From: Rhinopomastus cyanomelas
Lineage: Eukaryota > Chordata > Aves > Bucerotiformes > Rhinopomastidae
Length of the DNA: 64,000 bases
Reading direction: 5' to 3'
Assembly: GCA_013400115.1 (NCBI GenBank)
Contig: VXBP01008960.1
Location: 46,079-110,078, forward strand
In this document: positions 48,101 through 61,500 of the stretch, one piece after another
Layout of the letters: each line of letters opens with the position of its first letter
Position numbering within the stretch: the stretch's first letter is position 1
Notes under the pieces: generated by a model
Told to the model about the DNA's origin: nothing
Database searches by the model: none
Seen by the model: only the letters and a program-made list of their open reading frames with translations
Translations under genes and position numbers: made by a program

Positions 48101-49130
48101 GAAAGAAAACTGCTTGGCAAGAGCTACTTGTGTCTCAGGCCCCAGTCAAGTTTAAGTCAGTGTGGCTCTTCCACCCTGTCCCGTGGGTGCTCCAATCTAC
48201 CACCATTTGCATTTCCCCTGGCATTTAGCTGCAGTCTGTTAAATGCCATCTGACATTTGATTTTTCAGCTACAGCAGCAACCTGAACAGGGTTTTGGAAG
48301 AAGAAAGGCTTTTTGACAGCTGCAAAAGGGATCAGAAATAAAGGCCTGGTGTCTGACCATCAGAAACCAGACTTGTGAGCACTTGACAACTACAGGCAGG
48401 TGTCTCTGGGGTGAGTTCTCCCCCGGCAGCTTGCAGCAGTAGTGGTTAGCAGGTGATGTGCTGGGCCTTCCTGCTTCTTGCACTGGGGTTCCCTGGAGCA
48501 ATCTGCTCCATCCTGCCCCGGGCAGAATCTCCCCCATGTCTCCCGGCTGCCTTTCTCTTCCTGCCAAGGGCAGAGAGTGTACAGAGCCCATTTGTAAAAA
48601 ATCCAGTGGTGTGGAATGACTGCTCCTGGGCTGGTCTTGTTCCAGGAGAACAGAACTCTACTTTGGAGAACCATTCAGTAACTCGCATAACTGATGGTTA
48701 TGCGAGCACCACCACCAACCAGCAGGACCAGCATCTGATTTGTAAGAGACCCAGCAGTTCCATAGAAATATTAAGAACAGCCTGTCAGAAGGAATCCAAC
48801 TGCACGACGTGTGCAGCTTCAAGTTCATCCCAGAGCGGCTTATTACTGCTCTGCCCTCACGCATCTGGTACTGCTCCAGTCCAGGAAGGTCCAGCTTCAC
48901 CACAACATGCAGCCAAGGGCAGGCTACGGGCCTCAGTCCTTGCGTGGCAATGGGCAAGCGAACACCCAGAATGCCATCAGAAAGGCTCCACAGTTCCAGC
49001 CCCCGGGCTAACGGGGAAAGGTGTGCTTATCGACACATTGCAGCTGCTGCTCGCTCTGAGCAAGAGCCTGCTCTTGCAGTGGCCGCCGAGAGTCTGGGTT
49101 CCCTCACTGCAAGAAAGGAAATGTCTGTGG
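45150..49130 (-). other. EGFR: Probable EGFR 3' untranslated region and downstream DNA
   Basis: No gene is seen here on either strand. Mammalian EGFR mRNAs have long 3'UTRs, so much of this stretch is likely transcribed. Candidate minus-strand poly(A) signals are ATTAAA at 45212-45217, next to AT-rich DNA at about 45110-45260, and AATAAA at 44156-44161. The 3' limit is a guess. The long plus-strand frame at 48453-49241 is a shadow over the last EGFR exon and its flank. Confidence 0.35.
45212..45217 (-). terminator. Candidate EGFR poly(A) signal
   Basis: ATTAAA on the minus strand lies 3.9 kb below the EGFR stop, inside a TA-rich stretch that looks like a 3'UTR end (TGTATATTGAG and TGTACATT nearby). 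It was chosen by composition only. AATAAA at 44156-44161 is an alternative. Confidence 0.25.
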
Positions 49131-49507
49131 TCATGCCGAGGCTTCGATGTATTCACTTTTGGGTGCCGCTACTCTCAGGTACTCAGGGTTCTCTGCAGTG
49201 GGAACCTTCAGGAGACCGTTCGGTTTGGTCTCCTTCGGTAGGAAGTCCTGCTGGTAGTCAGGATTGTCCAGGTTTATTTGGTGGTTGCCGGCCTGGATCC
49301 AGTACGGGGAGCTGTCGAAGACCATCTTGGTCAGCGGAGACTGGCTGGTGTTGAGATACTCGGGGTTGTCCACAGCTGTGCTGTGTGAATTCTGGTAGCT
49401 GGAGTCTGTGGGGACCTTTGAGTTTGCTGTGAGAGAGAAGCTGTTGTAGATGGGGTTCTGGACTGCTGAAGCCAGTGGCTTCTTGGGCACCACCTGGTTC
49501 ACGTACT
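49131..49507 (-). CDS. EGFR: EGFR exon 28 (terminal tail exon)
   Basis: Follows acceptor ATTGTAG|AG and reads EYVNQVVPKKPLASAVQNP onward to SEYIEASA and TGA. Tyrosines in EYVNQ, NPIYN, NPEYLN and NPEYLRV match autophosphorylation sites that recruit GRB2, SHC and other adaptors in EGFR. The last residues are SEYIEASA where human has SEFIGA, so there is one more tyrosine and the end is slightly longer. Confidence 0.96.
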
Positions 49508-52500
49508 CTACAATAAAAATAACATACAAATGAGGAGTGAAAACAGAGGCACAGAACTACTGCAGCTATTTGCATTCCTTGAGGAGCAGTTCGACCCAGC
49601 TACCCCTCATCCTTCGAGCACAGCATCTCACTGAACTTCCCAGGGAAACAGAGAGCCAAGGGCAAGGACTGCCCTGCTGTGGCACCCACAGACTGCCCTG
49701 AAACTCACCCCCAGGAATTGGGTTTCCAAAGCAGCAGAGGGCTGGCTCAGACTGTGAGGCAGCAAGACAGCTGCTGTTACTGACTGCTGCCATGGGTGGG
49801 TGGCCACATCCCAGTCCCAGATACTGCTCTGAAACCGCAGTCTGGAAACTCAGCTGCCTGAAGTTATTTCCGTAGAAAAACGTTTTGACATGAGAAAAAG
49901 GCTTTGAAAACACAGGCCGGGCAGTAACAGGGGCTCCACACTGCAGTTGAATGCCGCCCCTCGCAGTGTCCTTCACCCTTTTTAGCTATGGCGTATTCTC
50001 AGAGAGTTTCATTGGGATTTTTCTAAGGGCAGGAAGCATCGTGACTGCACAACCCAGCAGCAGCTCCCTAGTGCTCACCAGCTGCTCTCCGACTGCCTGT
50101 GCTCTCAGTCCACTTGGAACTGGGAGCTGTCTGCATCACTGAAATGGTTAAAGGGATGACACCTGAGTTTTACAGGGTATTTTCCCACGGAGAAAGCTTT
50201 GAACACATAATTGTGCCTGCAGAATCCCTGGCCAGAGGGCGCACAGGGCAGCCGTGAGGAGCCTGGCTGGTGAAGAAGCTGTAACCAGGAGCTGCCAGGT
50301 AAAGCCTAGAACAGGGATACATGTCCCCACTTCTGCCACTAGGCCAGGACATGTGCCCCCACTTCAGCATCCTGGGGTGGATCAGAAGGTGGTTAGCAGA
50401 TCAAGAGAGGTTCTTCTCCCCCTCTACTCTGCCCTGGTGAGGCCACATCTGGAGTATTGTGTCCAGTTCTGGGCCCCTCAGTTCAAGAGGGATGTGGAGC
50501 TGCTGGAAAGAGTCCAGTGTAGGGCAACGAGGATGATGAAGGAGATGGAACATCTCCCTTATGAGGAGAGGCTGAGGGAGCTGGGTCTGTTTAGCTTGGA
50601 GGGGTGACCTCATTAATGTCTATTAATATGTGAAGGGTGGGTGTCAGGAGGATGGAGCCAGGCTCTTCTCAGTGTCATCTAGTGATATGAAAAGGGGCAA
50701 TGGGTGTGAGCTGGAACACAGAAGGTTCCACATCAATCTGAGAAGGAACTTCTTCACGGTGAGGGTGACAGAGCACTGGAACAGGCTGCCCAGGGTGGTT
50801 GTGGAGTCTCCCTCACTGGAGACGTTTAAGACCCGCCTGGATGTGTTCCTGGGTGACTTGATCTAGGGGATCCTGCTGTGTCACGGGGATTGGACTAGAT
50901 GATCTTTTGAGGTCCCTTCCAATGCCTAATGATTCTATGATTGTGCTGATATGACAAGGACATGTGCCCCCACTTCCGCCATTATGACAAGGACATGTGC
51001 CCCCACTTATGCTGTTGGGCAAATAAAGGTAGAAAGAGCAAAAAATAAAGGTAGGAAGCAGTTAGATCTATTCCTCTCTACATGTAAGGAAGGCCAGCAA
51101 TTGTATTCACAACAAAGTGCCTCGGGAGTGAGTGGCTGTGGGATAACACAGGGCAGGAACCCACCTGGCGCTGGCAGGAAACCATCGTCTATGCTGTCCT
51201 CCAGGAAAGCACCCGTTGGGTCTGAGCTGTACCTCTGGACAAAGCTGTCTCCCCTCACAGGGTGCCCCTGCTGGGTTGGAAACAGAGGGAATCAGTGTTG
51301 AAGGGGCTTTTCTGTGGAAGGTGATGCGCACTGGAGACACTGCTCTGTTTGTGACGGTTGCCCCACTTACCCCGTTCCTGTCAATGCAGGTTGTAGTGGA
51401 GCTGTTGCTGGTAGCGCTCTAAAAAGAGAGAGGAATAACACACAGAGCCTGTCAGAGGCAGCTTGCTCTTAGAATTGCTGGTTATGTTCCCACAGATGGA
51501 AAGCTTCCTACCAGCGAACTCAGGAGAGGGGTGCGGGATGTCGAAGGGCTGTTGAAAAATCCCTGGTGTGGCACCAGATACTCATCAGCGTCGACAATAT
51601 CTTCCATGTCCTCCTCCTCCATCAGAGTGCGATAGAACTTGGAGTCTGTAGGGCTGGGGAGGTGCATCCTGTCATCTCCCTGAGAGACAGGTCAGTGTGA
51701 GACAGCACTAGTGGGTTCCCTTCAGGCCCTTATTTATCTCTTCTGAGAGACTCAAGATGCAAAACCTCAATCTGGATGTTTCACCCAGTTTGCCCAGAGC
51801 TGAGTGGAATTTCAGCCTGAAACCTCTGTCCAGCTGCATTTGTAAGAGAATCAAACTGTGCTCCTTTCATGACTGCATTAGGGACTGGTACTGGTTCTAG
51901 ACTGGGGCCAGTACTAAGACAATACTGACTGCTCTTGCAGTTTTGTGGTGATTCCAGCTGAATGTGTTAGGACCTGGAAAGCAGTGACAAGCCTGGTCTT
52001 TGAGCTCTCCCCGTGCCATGTTCTCACACCCATCACTACCCATTCTGGCCTCACACTAACTGCCTGTCAGCCATGGTCCTACCGTCCAGCTCAGTACCTG
52101 TATAACCAGGTAGCGGGGGGGATCTCGGGCCATCTTTGAGAACTCCGCTATCAGCTCGCGGAACTTAGGACGGCTGTCGGCATCGATCATCCAGCCTGGA
52201 AGGACAACAGGAAAGCAACAGACACAGATGTGGTGGTGATCCAGCGCCGAGCTCACAGGAAACTGTCACAGTGCAAAGCTCAGACCCACACACGCTGCAA
52301 GGATTCACCTGTCAGGGACCAACAGGACTGGTGTACGTGGACTGGCACAAGGGCAAACCTTACTGCTCAGGGTGGACCTGTGCTAGAAGCTTTTAGGATG
52401 TAGATACTGGCGGGTTCACCACAGGGGATATTAATTAGGAAACCCACACTTCCTGCTATCGGCTAATGGAGGAGCTGATGTACAGACTAGAATGAACAAG

Positions 52501-55500
52501 AACAAAGGTCAACTTTGTTGTGCTGGGGTCAGCATTGAGGACCTCAACACAGAAAGGACACTGAGGGGCTGGAACGGGTCCAGAGAAGGACAACAGGGCT
52601 GAGGAAGGGTTTGGAGAACATCCCCTATGAGAGGCAACTGAGGGAGCTGGGGCTGGTTAGTCAGAGGAGGAAGGGGCTGAGGGGATATCCTACTGCTCTC
52701 TACAACTACCTGAAAGGAGGTCATAGCGAGAGCAGGGGTGGTCTCTTCTTATTAGGAGCAGGTGACAGGATGAGGGGAAACTGCCTCAAGTTGTGCTGGG
52801 GGGCTTAGGTAGGGTATCAGGAAAAGCTCTTGTACAGCAAGGGCTGTTCAGCAGGGTCACAGGCTCCCTGGGGAGGGGGTTGAGCCACCATCCCTGAAAA
52901 TGCTCACACAGCCCTTGCATGCAGTGCCTGGGAAAATGCCTCCTTTGTATGTCTGGACTGGCCCTAAGGAAAGGTCTTGGTAAGCTGAGCATCTCTGGAG
53001 GTGAGTTTCTAGGACACTGGTTTTGGTCTAGGCCAGGCTGCACCTGCACATCTGGACCCAGTTCCTCCTTGTCCTGCTGAGCACAGGGTCAAGCTCCCCA
53101 GCACGATTCCTGTCCCAGCAAAGCAACATGTAGGTGCTGCAGGAGTTCCCAGAAGTGCTGCAGCTCATGGTGCTCGTGGTGGCTGAGGCTGTGTTGCAGA
53201 AACAGGTGCATTTTGCTCCAGTGAGAAGGTCTCAAATGTTGCCTTGTGGGCTGTGATCAGCTGCCTCCCAGCAGCGAGCAGGGACGCGACAGCCATGGCC
53301 CAGAGGTGCACAGGGAGCCAGGCAATAATCTGACATGTTAGCAGCTGACAGAGCTAGAACAGGGGGCTGTGGTTCAGAAGCCCTTGATGTGCCCTACAAA
53401 TGGCTGCCAAGTGCTCCAGAGACCCTCCGCTCTCATGCAGCTTCCATGCACCAGCCGTGTGCCGCGAAACGGATGTCTGGAAGCCAGCAAGAAACAGGAT
53501 GATGAATCCGTGTGTCTGCTGCTATGGCGATGCCTGTGCTCCCAGCTCTTCTTCAGCAACACCAGAACCTAACCCACGTGTGTGACTGAGGGGGAGACAC
53601 TTTACCACGCTAAGGGGGCGCCTGGAGGAGAAGGCAGCGTTAACTGCATTTTCTAGACCCACAACCCCACAGCATCAGGTACAGCGTCGGCTGTGAGGCC
53701 GACTCACACTGCCCGAGCTATCGGCTGAAATCACTGGCACCGCCAGGCAGTGGTGTGAGTGCTGAGAGCAGCACTGGTCAGCTGATTTAGTCACTAAAGG
53801 AACCATTTCCCTGCTCCTAGGCAGAGCTCGAGGTGCAGGAGCACCCCCGCTCACGCCACTCTTCCCACATAGCCCCATCTCTGTGTGCTCACCCAGAGCA
53901 CCTCACGCACCAACGCAGCAGAGCGAAGGCACCTCTGCTGCTTTTCAACACAGCTGAGGACCCGCAGCCGCCAGGGTGGACTCACATTTGACCATGATCA
54001 TGTAGACATCGATGGTGCAGATCGGGGGCTGGGGCAAGCGCTCCCCCTTCTCCAAGACAGAGGAGATCTCACTGGCAGGGATCCCTTCATATGGCTTGGA
54101 CCCGAAAGTCATCAGCTCCCAGACTGTCACACCTGCAGGACGGGAAGAGAAGACTGTCAGAGCTTTGCTGGGAGCGGAGACCCTTGGCCTGAGAGCAGAG
54201 TGGAGAGGTTCTCCTAGAGGTGTGGCCAGAGAACAGAAAGCCATCTCCTGCCACGATCTCGAAGACAGACAAATTGATCAAACAAGTTCAAACCATGATT
54301 TCCAGTTCAGAGGTGTTGTGATGGCTTCTCAAATTCTCCACTGATATCCCAGTACCGAGCACCACAGAAACCTGCCAGCCCCACAGAAAGGAAACTGGTG
54401 CCTTAATTCTTGTTCCAAAGCAGCTGCTTTGGAGCTAAGCGAGAACCGTTTTGGAAAGATGTCTGCAACAGCTGCCTCAGCGTCACCTTCTGAGGCACCA
54501 CAGACCCTGAGATGCAGCCAGTGCAACTGCCTGCTCGCTCACGACACACAACAAGGGTCTGGGTGCCAAGGTGCACGAACAGACTGTGAGGAGCAGGGAC
54601 TTCGCTTTTGCCAAAGGAGCACAAAACCGCAGCACCTGCACTCAGTGTGTCCCGGGAACACGAGAGCCCACAGAGTGGGACTTCTGGAGTCAGTTTTCTG
54701 CTTGCTTTCTTTCCATCTGGCAGGTGAACAGTCCCAAACAGAAAATGACTTCTCCAGGCAGGTTATCGCTTTGCTCCTCTTTTAACATCAGCCTCTAAAT
54801 ACTGGGGCAGCACAGTCCTGTTGGGCCCAAACACAGTCCATGGCTCTGAGCAGCTCCCTGCAGCTGTCTAGTGGTTTCACTGTCAGCACAGCTGTGTTTC
54901 ATGCGATGTTGCTGAAGACGAGCATCTGTAGAACTTCAGCAGATGAAGCAGTGTCCTGCCTGCAGTCCCTCTCAGGGCAGGGCTCATCATCTGAGAGCAC
55001 AACCTGCAAATCACCTCATGCCTCTTTACCACCAACTTTGGGGGCATTTAATGTCACTGAACAGGTGCTCTGTGCCTACTGTGCTCTTTTATCTCTCAGC
55101 CTTCTCAGGTCTGTGTGGAGTCATCACCAAATCCCACAATCTTCCACCCCTCTGCAAGAGCCTAGCTTTAGACTCACCGTAGCTCCAGACGTCACTCTGG
55201 TGAGTGTAAATCCGGTGTAGAATTGACTCCAGGGCCATCCATTTAATAGGAACCTAGGAACATACACACACACACACTGAAGAGGCTGATCCAAAAGGTA
55301 CCAGAGGTGTGTCTCACCTCTCAGTAATCAATCATTTGGCGGCAGATGGGAATCACTCCCACCCCAGCCAGCAAACAGCAACTACCCAAGCAGCAGAGCA
55401 AGCAACTTTCAAGTCCCTTATCATCACTCGTTGTGTTGAGCCCGGGGACTTGTGAGACACAAGCAGGTCAGCTATACCTCCCGCATCGTAGTTCTACAAA

Positions 55501-58500
55501 GCTACGGACAGAGTGTTGCGTTTTTAATCTCCTTCTCCCACAACGGGACACAGATCCAGTCTCGGAACGTGTGACAAAGCCTGGCCTGCACCGGTGTGGT
55601 TTCCACACACAGTCTGCACAGCACTGGTGATACTGGTGCTGGCTGCACTGGGGAGCTGGGCTCTGCTTTGGCGTTTTCAATGTTGTTTAAAAGCATTTTT
55701 TCCCCAGACACTGCGGGTAGGAATTCCTGCAGCATCCACTGATCTGCTGCCTCCACTCCCACTGTGGTCGCAGCAGCCTGATGATGCTTCGGCTGATTTC
55801 AAAGAGCTTCCACAGGCCTCAAAGGCAGCAAACTGAGCGCTTTGAAAACCCACCTACTTTTCTTTCTCCCTGTGTTAAGGCTCCTGCTCAAGCACAGGCA
55901 TTGCTGAGAGCGCAGCAGCTGTCTCTGGGGGGCTTTACCTTGCCTCCCTCGGCGTGGTACTCCTTCTCGTCAGCACCCAGCAGCTTCGCCAGCCCGAAGT
56001 CTGTGATTTTCACATGCTGAGGGGTCTTCACAAGGACGTTCCTGGCAGCAAGGTCACGGTGCACCAGGCGGCGCTCCTCCAAGTAGTTCATTCCCTGCAG
56101 TGAGAGAGACCACGGGCAGGGTAGGCAGGACACATTCTGGGGTTGGGCACCCTCAGCTGCTCTGTGGTGATGGCAGGCACAGCACCATGGACCTATCCCG
56201 CCTGTGGAAGAAGGGTGGCTGCTCCCATTCACATGGTGCTTTTTACAGGGTAAAGATGTGTGCTTGCACGTGGAGAAGGATCTCCTTCCCTGCAGGAACC
56301 TTTGTGGTTCCACGCACTGCGGGGCGATGAAGGAAAAAGAGGCAGTGCCAGGTCAGTATGGCAGGGGCTGCAGCTCCTTTGGGGCCTCGTTTAAGAAACG
56401 CAAAGGCAGGAGAGGGCTTTCAAAGACAGGGGCTATCTCGTCTTTCAGCTGCGCTTGCACAAAACCCCGTGACATCAGGAGAGCACAGCACAAACGTCGG
56501 CCGTCACCGTCCATGGGCGCAGGCCAGCCTTACAGAGTGCTCAGACATCGGCAGTTCAAACGTGCTGGTCCTGCATCTCTTCAGAGCAGGCTCTGCCTGC
56601 CAACCGTGAGGCACCCTGCGGCAGGACTGCAAACGGAACAAAAAGGAGTTAAAAGGTTCATCTTTCGAGGTCCCTTCCAATCCCTATTGATTCTATGATC
56701 TGACGGATGAGCTCAGAATCCACCTATTTCCAAGTCGTCTTCGAAAAAGCTAGTTCTTCCCATCTCACGGTCTGTCCCTCCCAGCCCAGCTCTCCCTGGC
56801 ATGCAGGGCTCTTCAGCACCGCTGCCTCTGGAGGAGGAACAGGACCAACTACTTGTGCTGGTTTGCCCTCTACAGATCAGTCGAGCAGCTGCATTCCTGA
56901 GCACAGAGATCGTTCCATTTCCCTCAACACTTGTCTATTGCTGGAGACAAAATTCAATGATGCACAGGGCTCCTGCGAGATCATCTCTAAAAAACAGTTA
57001 TTCCCAGTGCAGAGGTTCTGCTGGCAGCAGCTCCTATACTCAGGTTTTTCAGAACAGAGAATTCATTGCAAAAAGGCTTCTAACCTACAGAGCTGATGCC
57101 AAAACGGTCACGATGCGATGACAGAGCACAGGAGAAATTCCATTCCAGCCCCCACTCCCTACCACTAGAACTGTCCTGCTGTTGCTCTAAGCCAGCAGTT
57201 AATTGCACAAAGAAAGCTCCAGCAAGCAGGAAACAGACCATCCTCAAGCACATCCCACAACCTGGCTGCTGCAGGACAAGCAATGTCCAGCTAAGCACGT
57301 CTTGCTGCACAGGTACCGAGCGGGTGCTCTGCCACACCTGGTCTGAAGGATCAGGCTCCGCACCCTGGTGAAAGATAATGTTGGCAGAAGATGCAAAGGA
57401 ACCTCATTTCAAAGCTGCGACAACAGATGCACATCAGCTGCCCAGGGAACCTGCCTCCTGCTGCTGGGCTACTAGCCAGCGCTGGGCTTCTCTCCATGGG
57501 CTCCAACAGTGCCTTTTAAAGAGCTGGAGAGTAAGGGTCAGTCCAGTTACATTTTGCCACCTTAAATATGAACAAGGAGGAGGAGGGAAACATGGCCCTC
57601 ATCTCATCCTCCAGAGGGACTAAAACCAGGACTGAGCAGGAATTGACATTAAACAAGAGAGCAAAGGACTCGGGGGAAGATAGTTCACATCCTGGGCAAC
57701 CAAATGAACTGACGGTGACTTGGTGTAACGGAGCCCATCTGCACAAACACCCTGTGATAAGAAACTGCTCTGGACAGAGTAAGAGGAGTAAGTGCAGAGT
57801 CTTGCATCTGGGCAAGAACAACCCCAGGTACCAGTATAGGCTGGGGACTGACCGGTTGGAGTGTAGTGTAGGGGAAAGGGACTTGGGGGTCCTGGTGGAC
57901 AACAAGATGACTATGAGCCAGCAATGTGCTCTTGTGGCCAAGAAGGCCAACAGCATCCTGGGGTGGATTAGAAGAGGGGTGGTTAGCAGATCAAGAGAGG
58001 TTCTTCTCCCCCTCTACTCTGCCCTGGTGAGACCACACCTGGAGTATTGTGTCCAGTTCTGGGCTCCTCAGTACAAGAGGGATGTGGAGCTGCTGGAGAG
58101 AGTTCAGCGTAGGGCAACAAAGATGATAAGAGAGGTGGAACACCTCCCTTATGAGGAGAGGTTGAGGGAGCTGGGTCTCTTTAGCTTGGAGAAGAGGAGA
58201 CTGAGGGGCGACCTCATTAATGTCTACAAATATTTGAGGGGTGGGTGTCAGGAGGATGGCACTGGGCTGTTCTCGGTGTCATGTAGTGATAGGACAAGGG
58301 GCAATGGTTGTAAGCTGGAACATAGGAGGTTCCACATCAACCTGAGAAGGAACTTCTTCACAGTGAGGGTGACGGAGCACTAGAACAGGCTGCCCAGGGG
58401 GGTTGTGGAGTCTCCTTCTCTGGAGATGTTCAAGACCCGACTGGACAGGTTCCTGTGTGACTTGGTTTAGGTGATCCTGCTGTTGCAGGCGGATTGGACT

Positions 58501-61500
58501 AGATGATCTTTCGAGGTCCCTTCCAATCCGTAATGATTCTATGATTCTATGACACTGGGGTGGGCACTGTTCCGAGCCCCTCAGTCTACCTCCTGAGAGC
58601 AGAGCACAGACAGGCAGGGCTGGGGTGTGCACAGGGTCTCAAGGGACCCACTGGGCTCTAAGCGTGCAGTCAGCCTGCAGACCTGCACCCTGAAGCCAGC
58701 AGGGCCTGGCAGGCACTGCCTGCTCACAGGACACATCTCTCACGGACTGCAGCCATCTCTGTGCTGCCTCTGCACGTGTGCACGGCTGACCACCCTGCGC
58801 ACATCCCACCCTGCTGCTGAGGGATAGAGGCTGAACTTGGGTCTCCTCTGCTGCTCCTCTCTTGGACAATCACTGCCGAGGTGCTCAGGTGTCTTCCCTC
58901 TGTCACGATGGCCATCGCCATTAGATGACAGGCACCAACTCAGTGCAGATAAACTGCAGAACAGCCCTGGGCTCTGTCTTTCAACTAGACACTCCCAGTG
59001 AGGGTGGCAGAGCCCTGGAAGGGGCTGCTTATGGGGGTTGTGGAGTCTCCTTCTCTGGAGATGCTTCAAACCCGCCTGGCCATGTTCCCGTGCAACTGGA
59101 ACCAGGGGATCCTACTGTGTCAGGGGTACTGGACTGTCTGATCTTTCGAGGTCCCTTCCAATCCCTGATGGTCTGACTGTGATTCATCAGCAGTTTCAAA
59201 CCCAAGGCCACAGAGTTTAGAGCCTGGAACCCTCCAAGCCACCAAGAAGACGTTACTGTCACTGTTTTCCCCGCACCACCACCCAAAGAAATCTGCTGGT
59301 AACAGCAGCACTTTGGTCTAGGAACTTCCAGATTCTACCTCCTCTCTTGCCAGGTGTGGGATAACTTAAAAATTATTCACACATTAAGGAAGGTTCTAAG
59401 CCTCTAGGGTGGAGTACAGCTAGAATGCCAGGAATCCCTTCCTCTGATGGTTCTCCAGGCAACTGGGTCTGCAAACCATGAGGGGTGAAGCAATACGAAG
59501 GCATAGCGGTCAACCCTTGTGAGGAGATGTGCAGCCATGGCCAAGGCCTGTGATAAGATGTATAGGGATGAGAATGTACTGGTACTTCAAGAAGATAAAG
59601 CTGTACTCTTGCAACCCTGAGTCATCTTTCTGTCATCTTTTTCATGAATCACTAAATTTTACATCAATCAGAAACAAAAACATGTGTGACCAAAGTCACT
59701 CAAGCTTCACCTTGAAGACAAGAAATAATATAAAATAGCTCTGCAAAAAGGGGAATGGGGAGGGAAGAGATACCATCTTGAATATTCGTGGACCTCTGAC
59801 TCCTTGGAATCAGTCGACGGGCTGAGACTTCCCTCCCCCCCATAGGGACGCCTTTGGGTGAGATACAAATCTTCGAGAACTTTGTAAAGCTCTACAGAGT
59901 TATTTTTATAACCTAACACGTGGTATAGAGCTGCTTTTCATCTTAACGCTTTGGTAATTTTCACATCTGTGCGCGCATATTTTGCATACAGTGCTCATCA
60001 CCGACAATCCATAAAGAACCTGTAAATCTGTTGCGCTAATAAACGACTCTTGTTCACGTGAACTAGCCTTGCCGTTCCTCACTGGACACCGCGCGAGCCC
60101 ATAGATTGTGGCTAGACGAGAACAGAACACGCTATCTAGCGAATCCGAGTTATACGGACTCGTAGTGTGGCACTAGCACGTGAACCCGACCTAGTTATCG
60201 GACTCAGTGTGGAACTGGACATCGCTCAGGACTTGAACCTGTAAAGTAAAGGAGTTTACTGCCTGCCAAATCCACTGTCCACCTGAACGCAACACCAGGG
60301 CTTCACAGCACCCCAGCGCCACCTCATTGCAGGGGGCTGGTTGGGACCAAAATGACTGACGATGATGTTCTGCTCTTGGGGAGGGTTTGGAGCAGCAGCC
60401 AGGGTTTGCTCAGCAGCTTGGAAAAGGTGAATTGTCTGTGATAACGCGACCTCTTACTGAGCTGTGAGAGACATTTCGGAACCGTGTGGTGAGACAGGAG
60501 GGCTTACAGAGACAGGGAGGTGAACAACCCACCCCACGCTGTCAGCTCACCGCATCAGCCGGAGTTTCAGCTGATCCAGAGGCATCTGATCCGCTTACCT
60601 TTGCGATCTGCACGCACCAGTTGAGAAGGTACTGAGAGCCAATGTTGTCCTTGTGCTCCCGGATGTAATCCAGGAGGCAGCCATAGGGCATCAGCTGTGT
60701 GATGAGCTGGACGGTGGACGTGAGGCAGATTCCCAACAAGCGGCACACATGAGGGTTGTCAACGCTGGCCATCACGTAGGCTTCCTGAGGAGAAGGGGGA
60801 CAAAGCGCTGAACACACACTCCCTTGGGGTGATGGAAATGTCTGGAGGAGGTGTCAAGTCAGCCAGTCACTTCACAAAAACACTGGTGACAAACAGTCTG
60901 TTGCACTGATGTCTTGGGATAACAATGGTCCTGTCTGTCCAGGACAAGAGGGAACAGCTCACGTCCTTTAACTTGGTCGCTAGCACAGCAGGCTCCAGTA
61001 TGGGGTTCAAAGGACTGGACAGGGCACCCCCAAACCCATCGTGTTTCTTGTTGCAGAGTTTAGCCCTGGAGCCAAGCAACTACCTCATGGTAATCGGCAG
61101 GGTCAGAAACCACAGACCTTAACACTGGCTTTGGTTGTGCTGTTGGAGTGGCAGCAAAGGTCACAGTTTATGGTCTGAAACATCAGAACAAGCCCCCCAG
61201 AATTAGCTGGACAAGTCTGATCCTGCCCTTTCCTTAGGTGATACCCCACGAGTGCAACAGCAGCACTGGGACTGCAGGCACAGGGTTCACAGCAGACACA
61301 GCAGCTCTTTGCAGTCAGTGTGGCAACTCCACCGTGACCCCACAGTTTGGGCTGTCAGAGCCCAGCACTTCCAGAGGGAGAATTCAGTTTGAGGTGCAAA
61401 CTATTTCTTTCCACTCCAAATCCTGAAACCCTGTAGCTCTTAAAGGGGAAAACCCACAGACACTGACAGAGTCACCCAGCAGACACGAGAACTTACATCA

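Larger units (their letters stand above)
49508..51164 (-). other. EGFR: EGFR intron 27
   Basis: Bounded by GTGGGT and ATTGTAG. It contains an antisense CR1 at 50364-50943 inserted into a short minisatellite (50312-50363 and 50951-51016). Nothing else was recognised. Confidence 0.85.
56095..60598 (-). other. EGFR: EGFR intron 20
   Basis: The largest EGFR intron in the window (4.5 kb). It contains three antisense CR1 pieces (56650-56702, 57776-58552, 58985-59175) and the LTR-like element at about 59519-60268. The rest is unannotated. Confidence 0.9.

Noticed and set aside
48453..49241. Plus-strand open frame of 262 codons
   Set aside because: It overlaps the last EGFR exon and its 3'UTR on the other strand and has no family similarity; it is a shadow frame.
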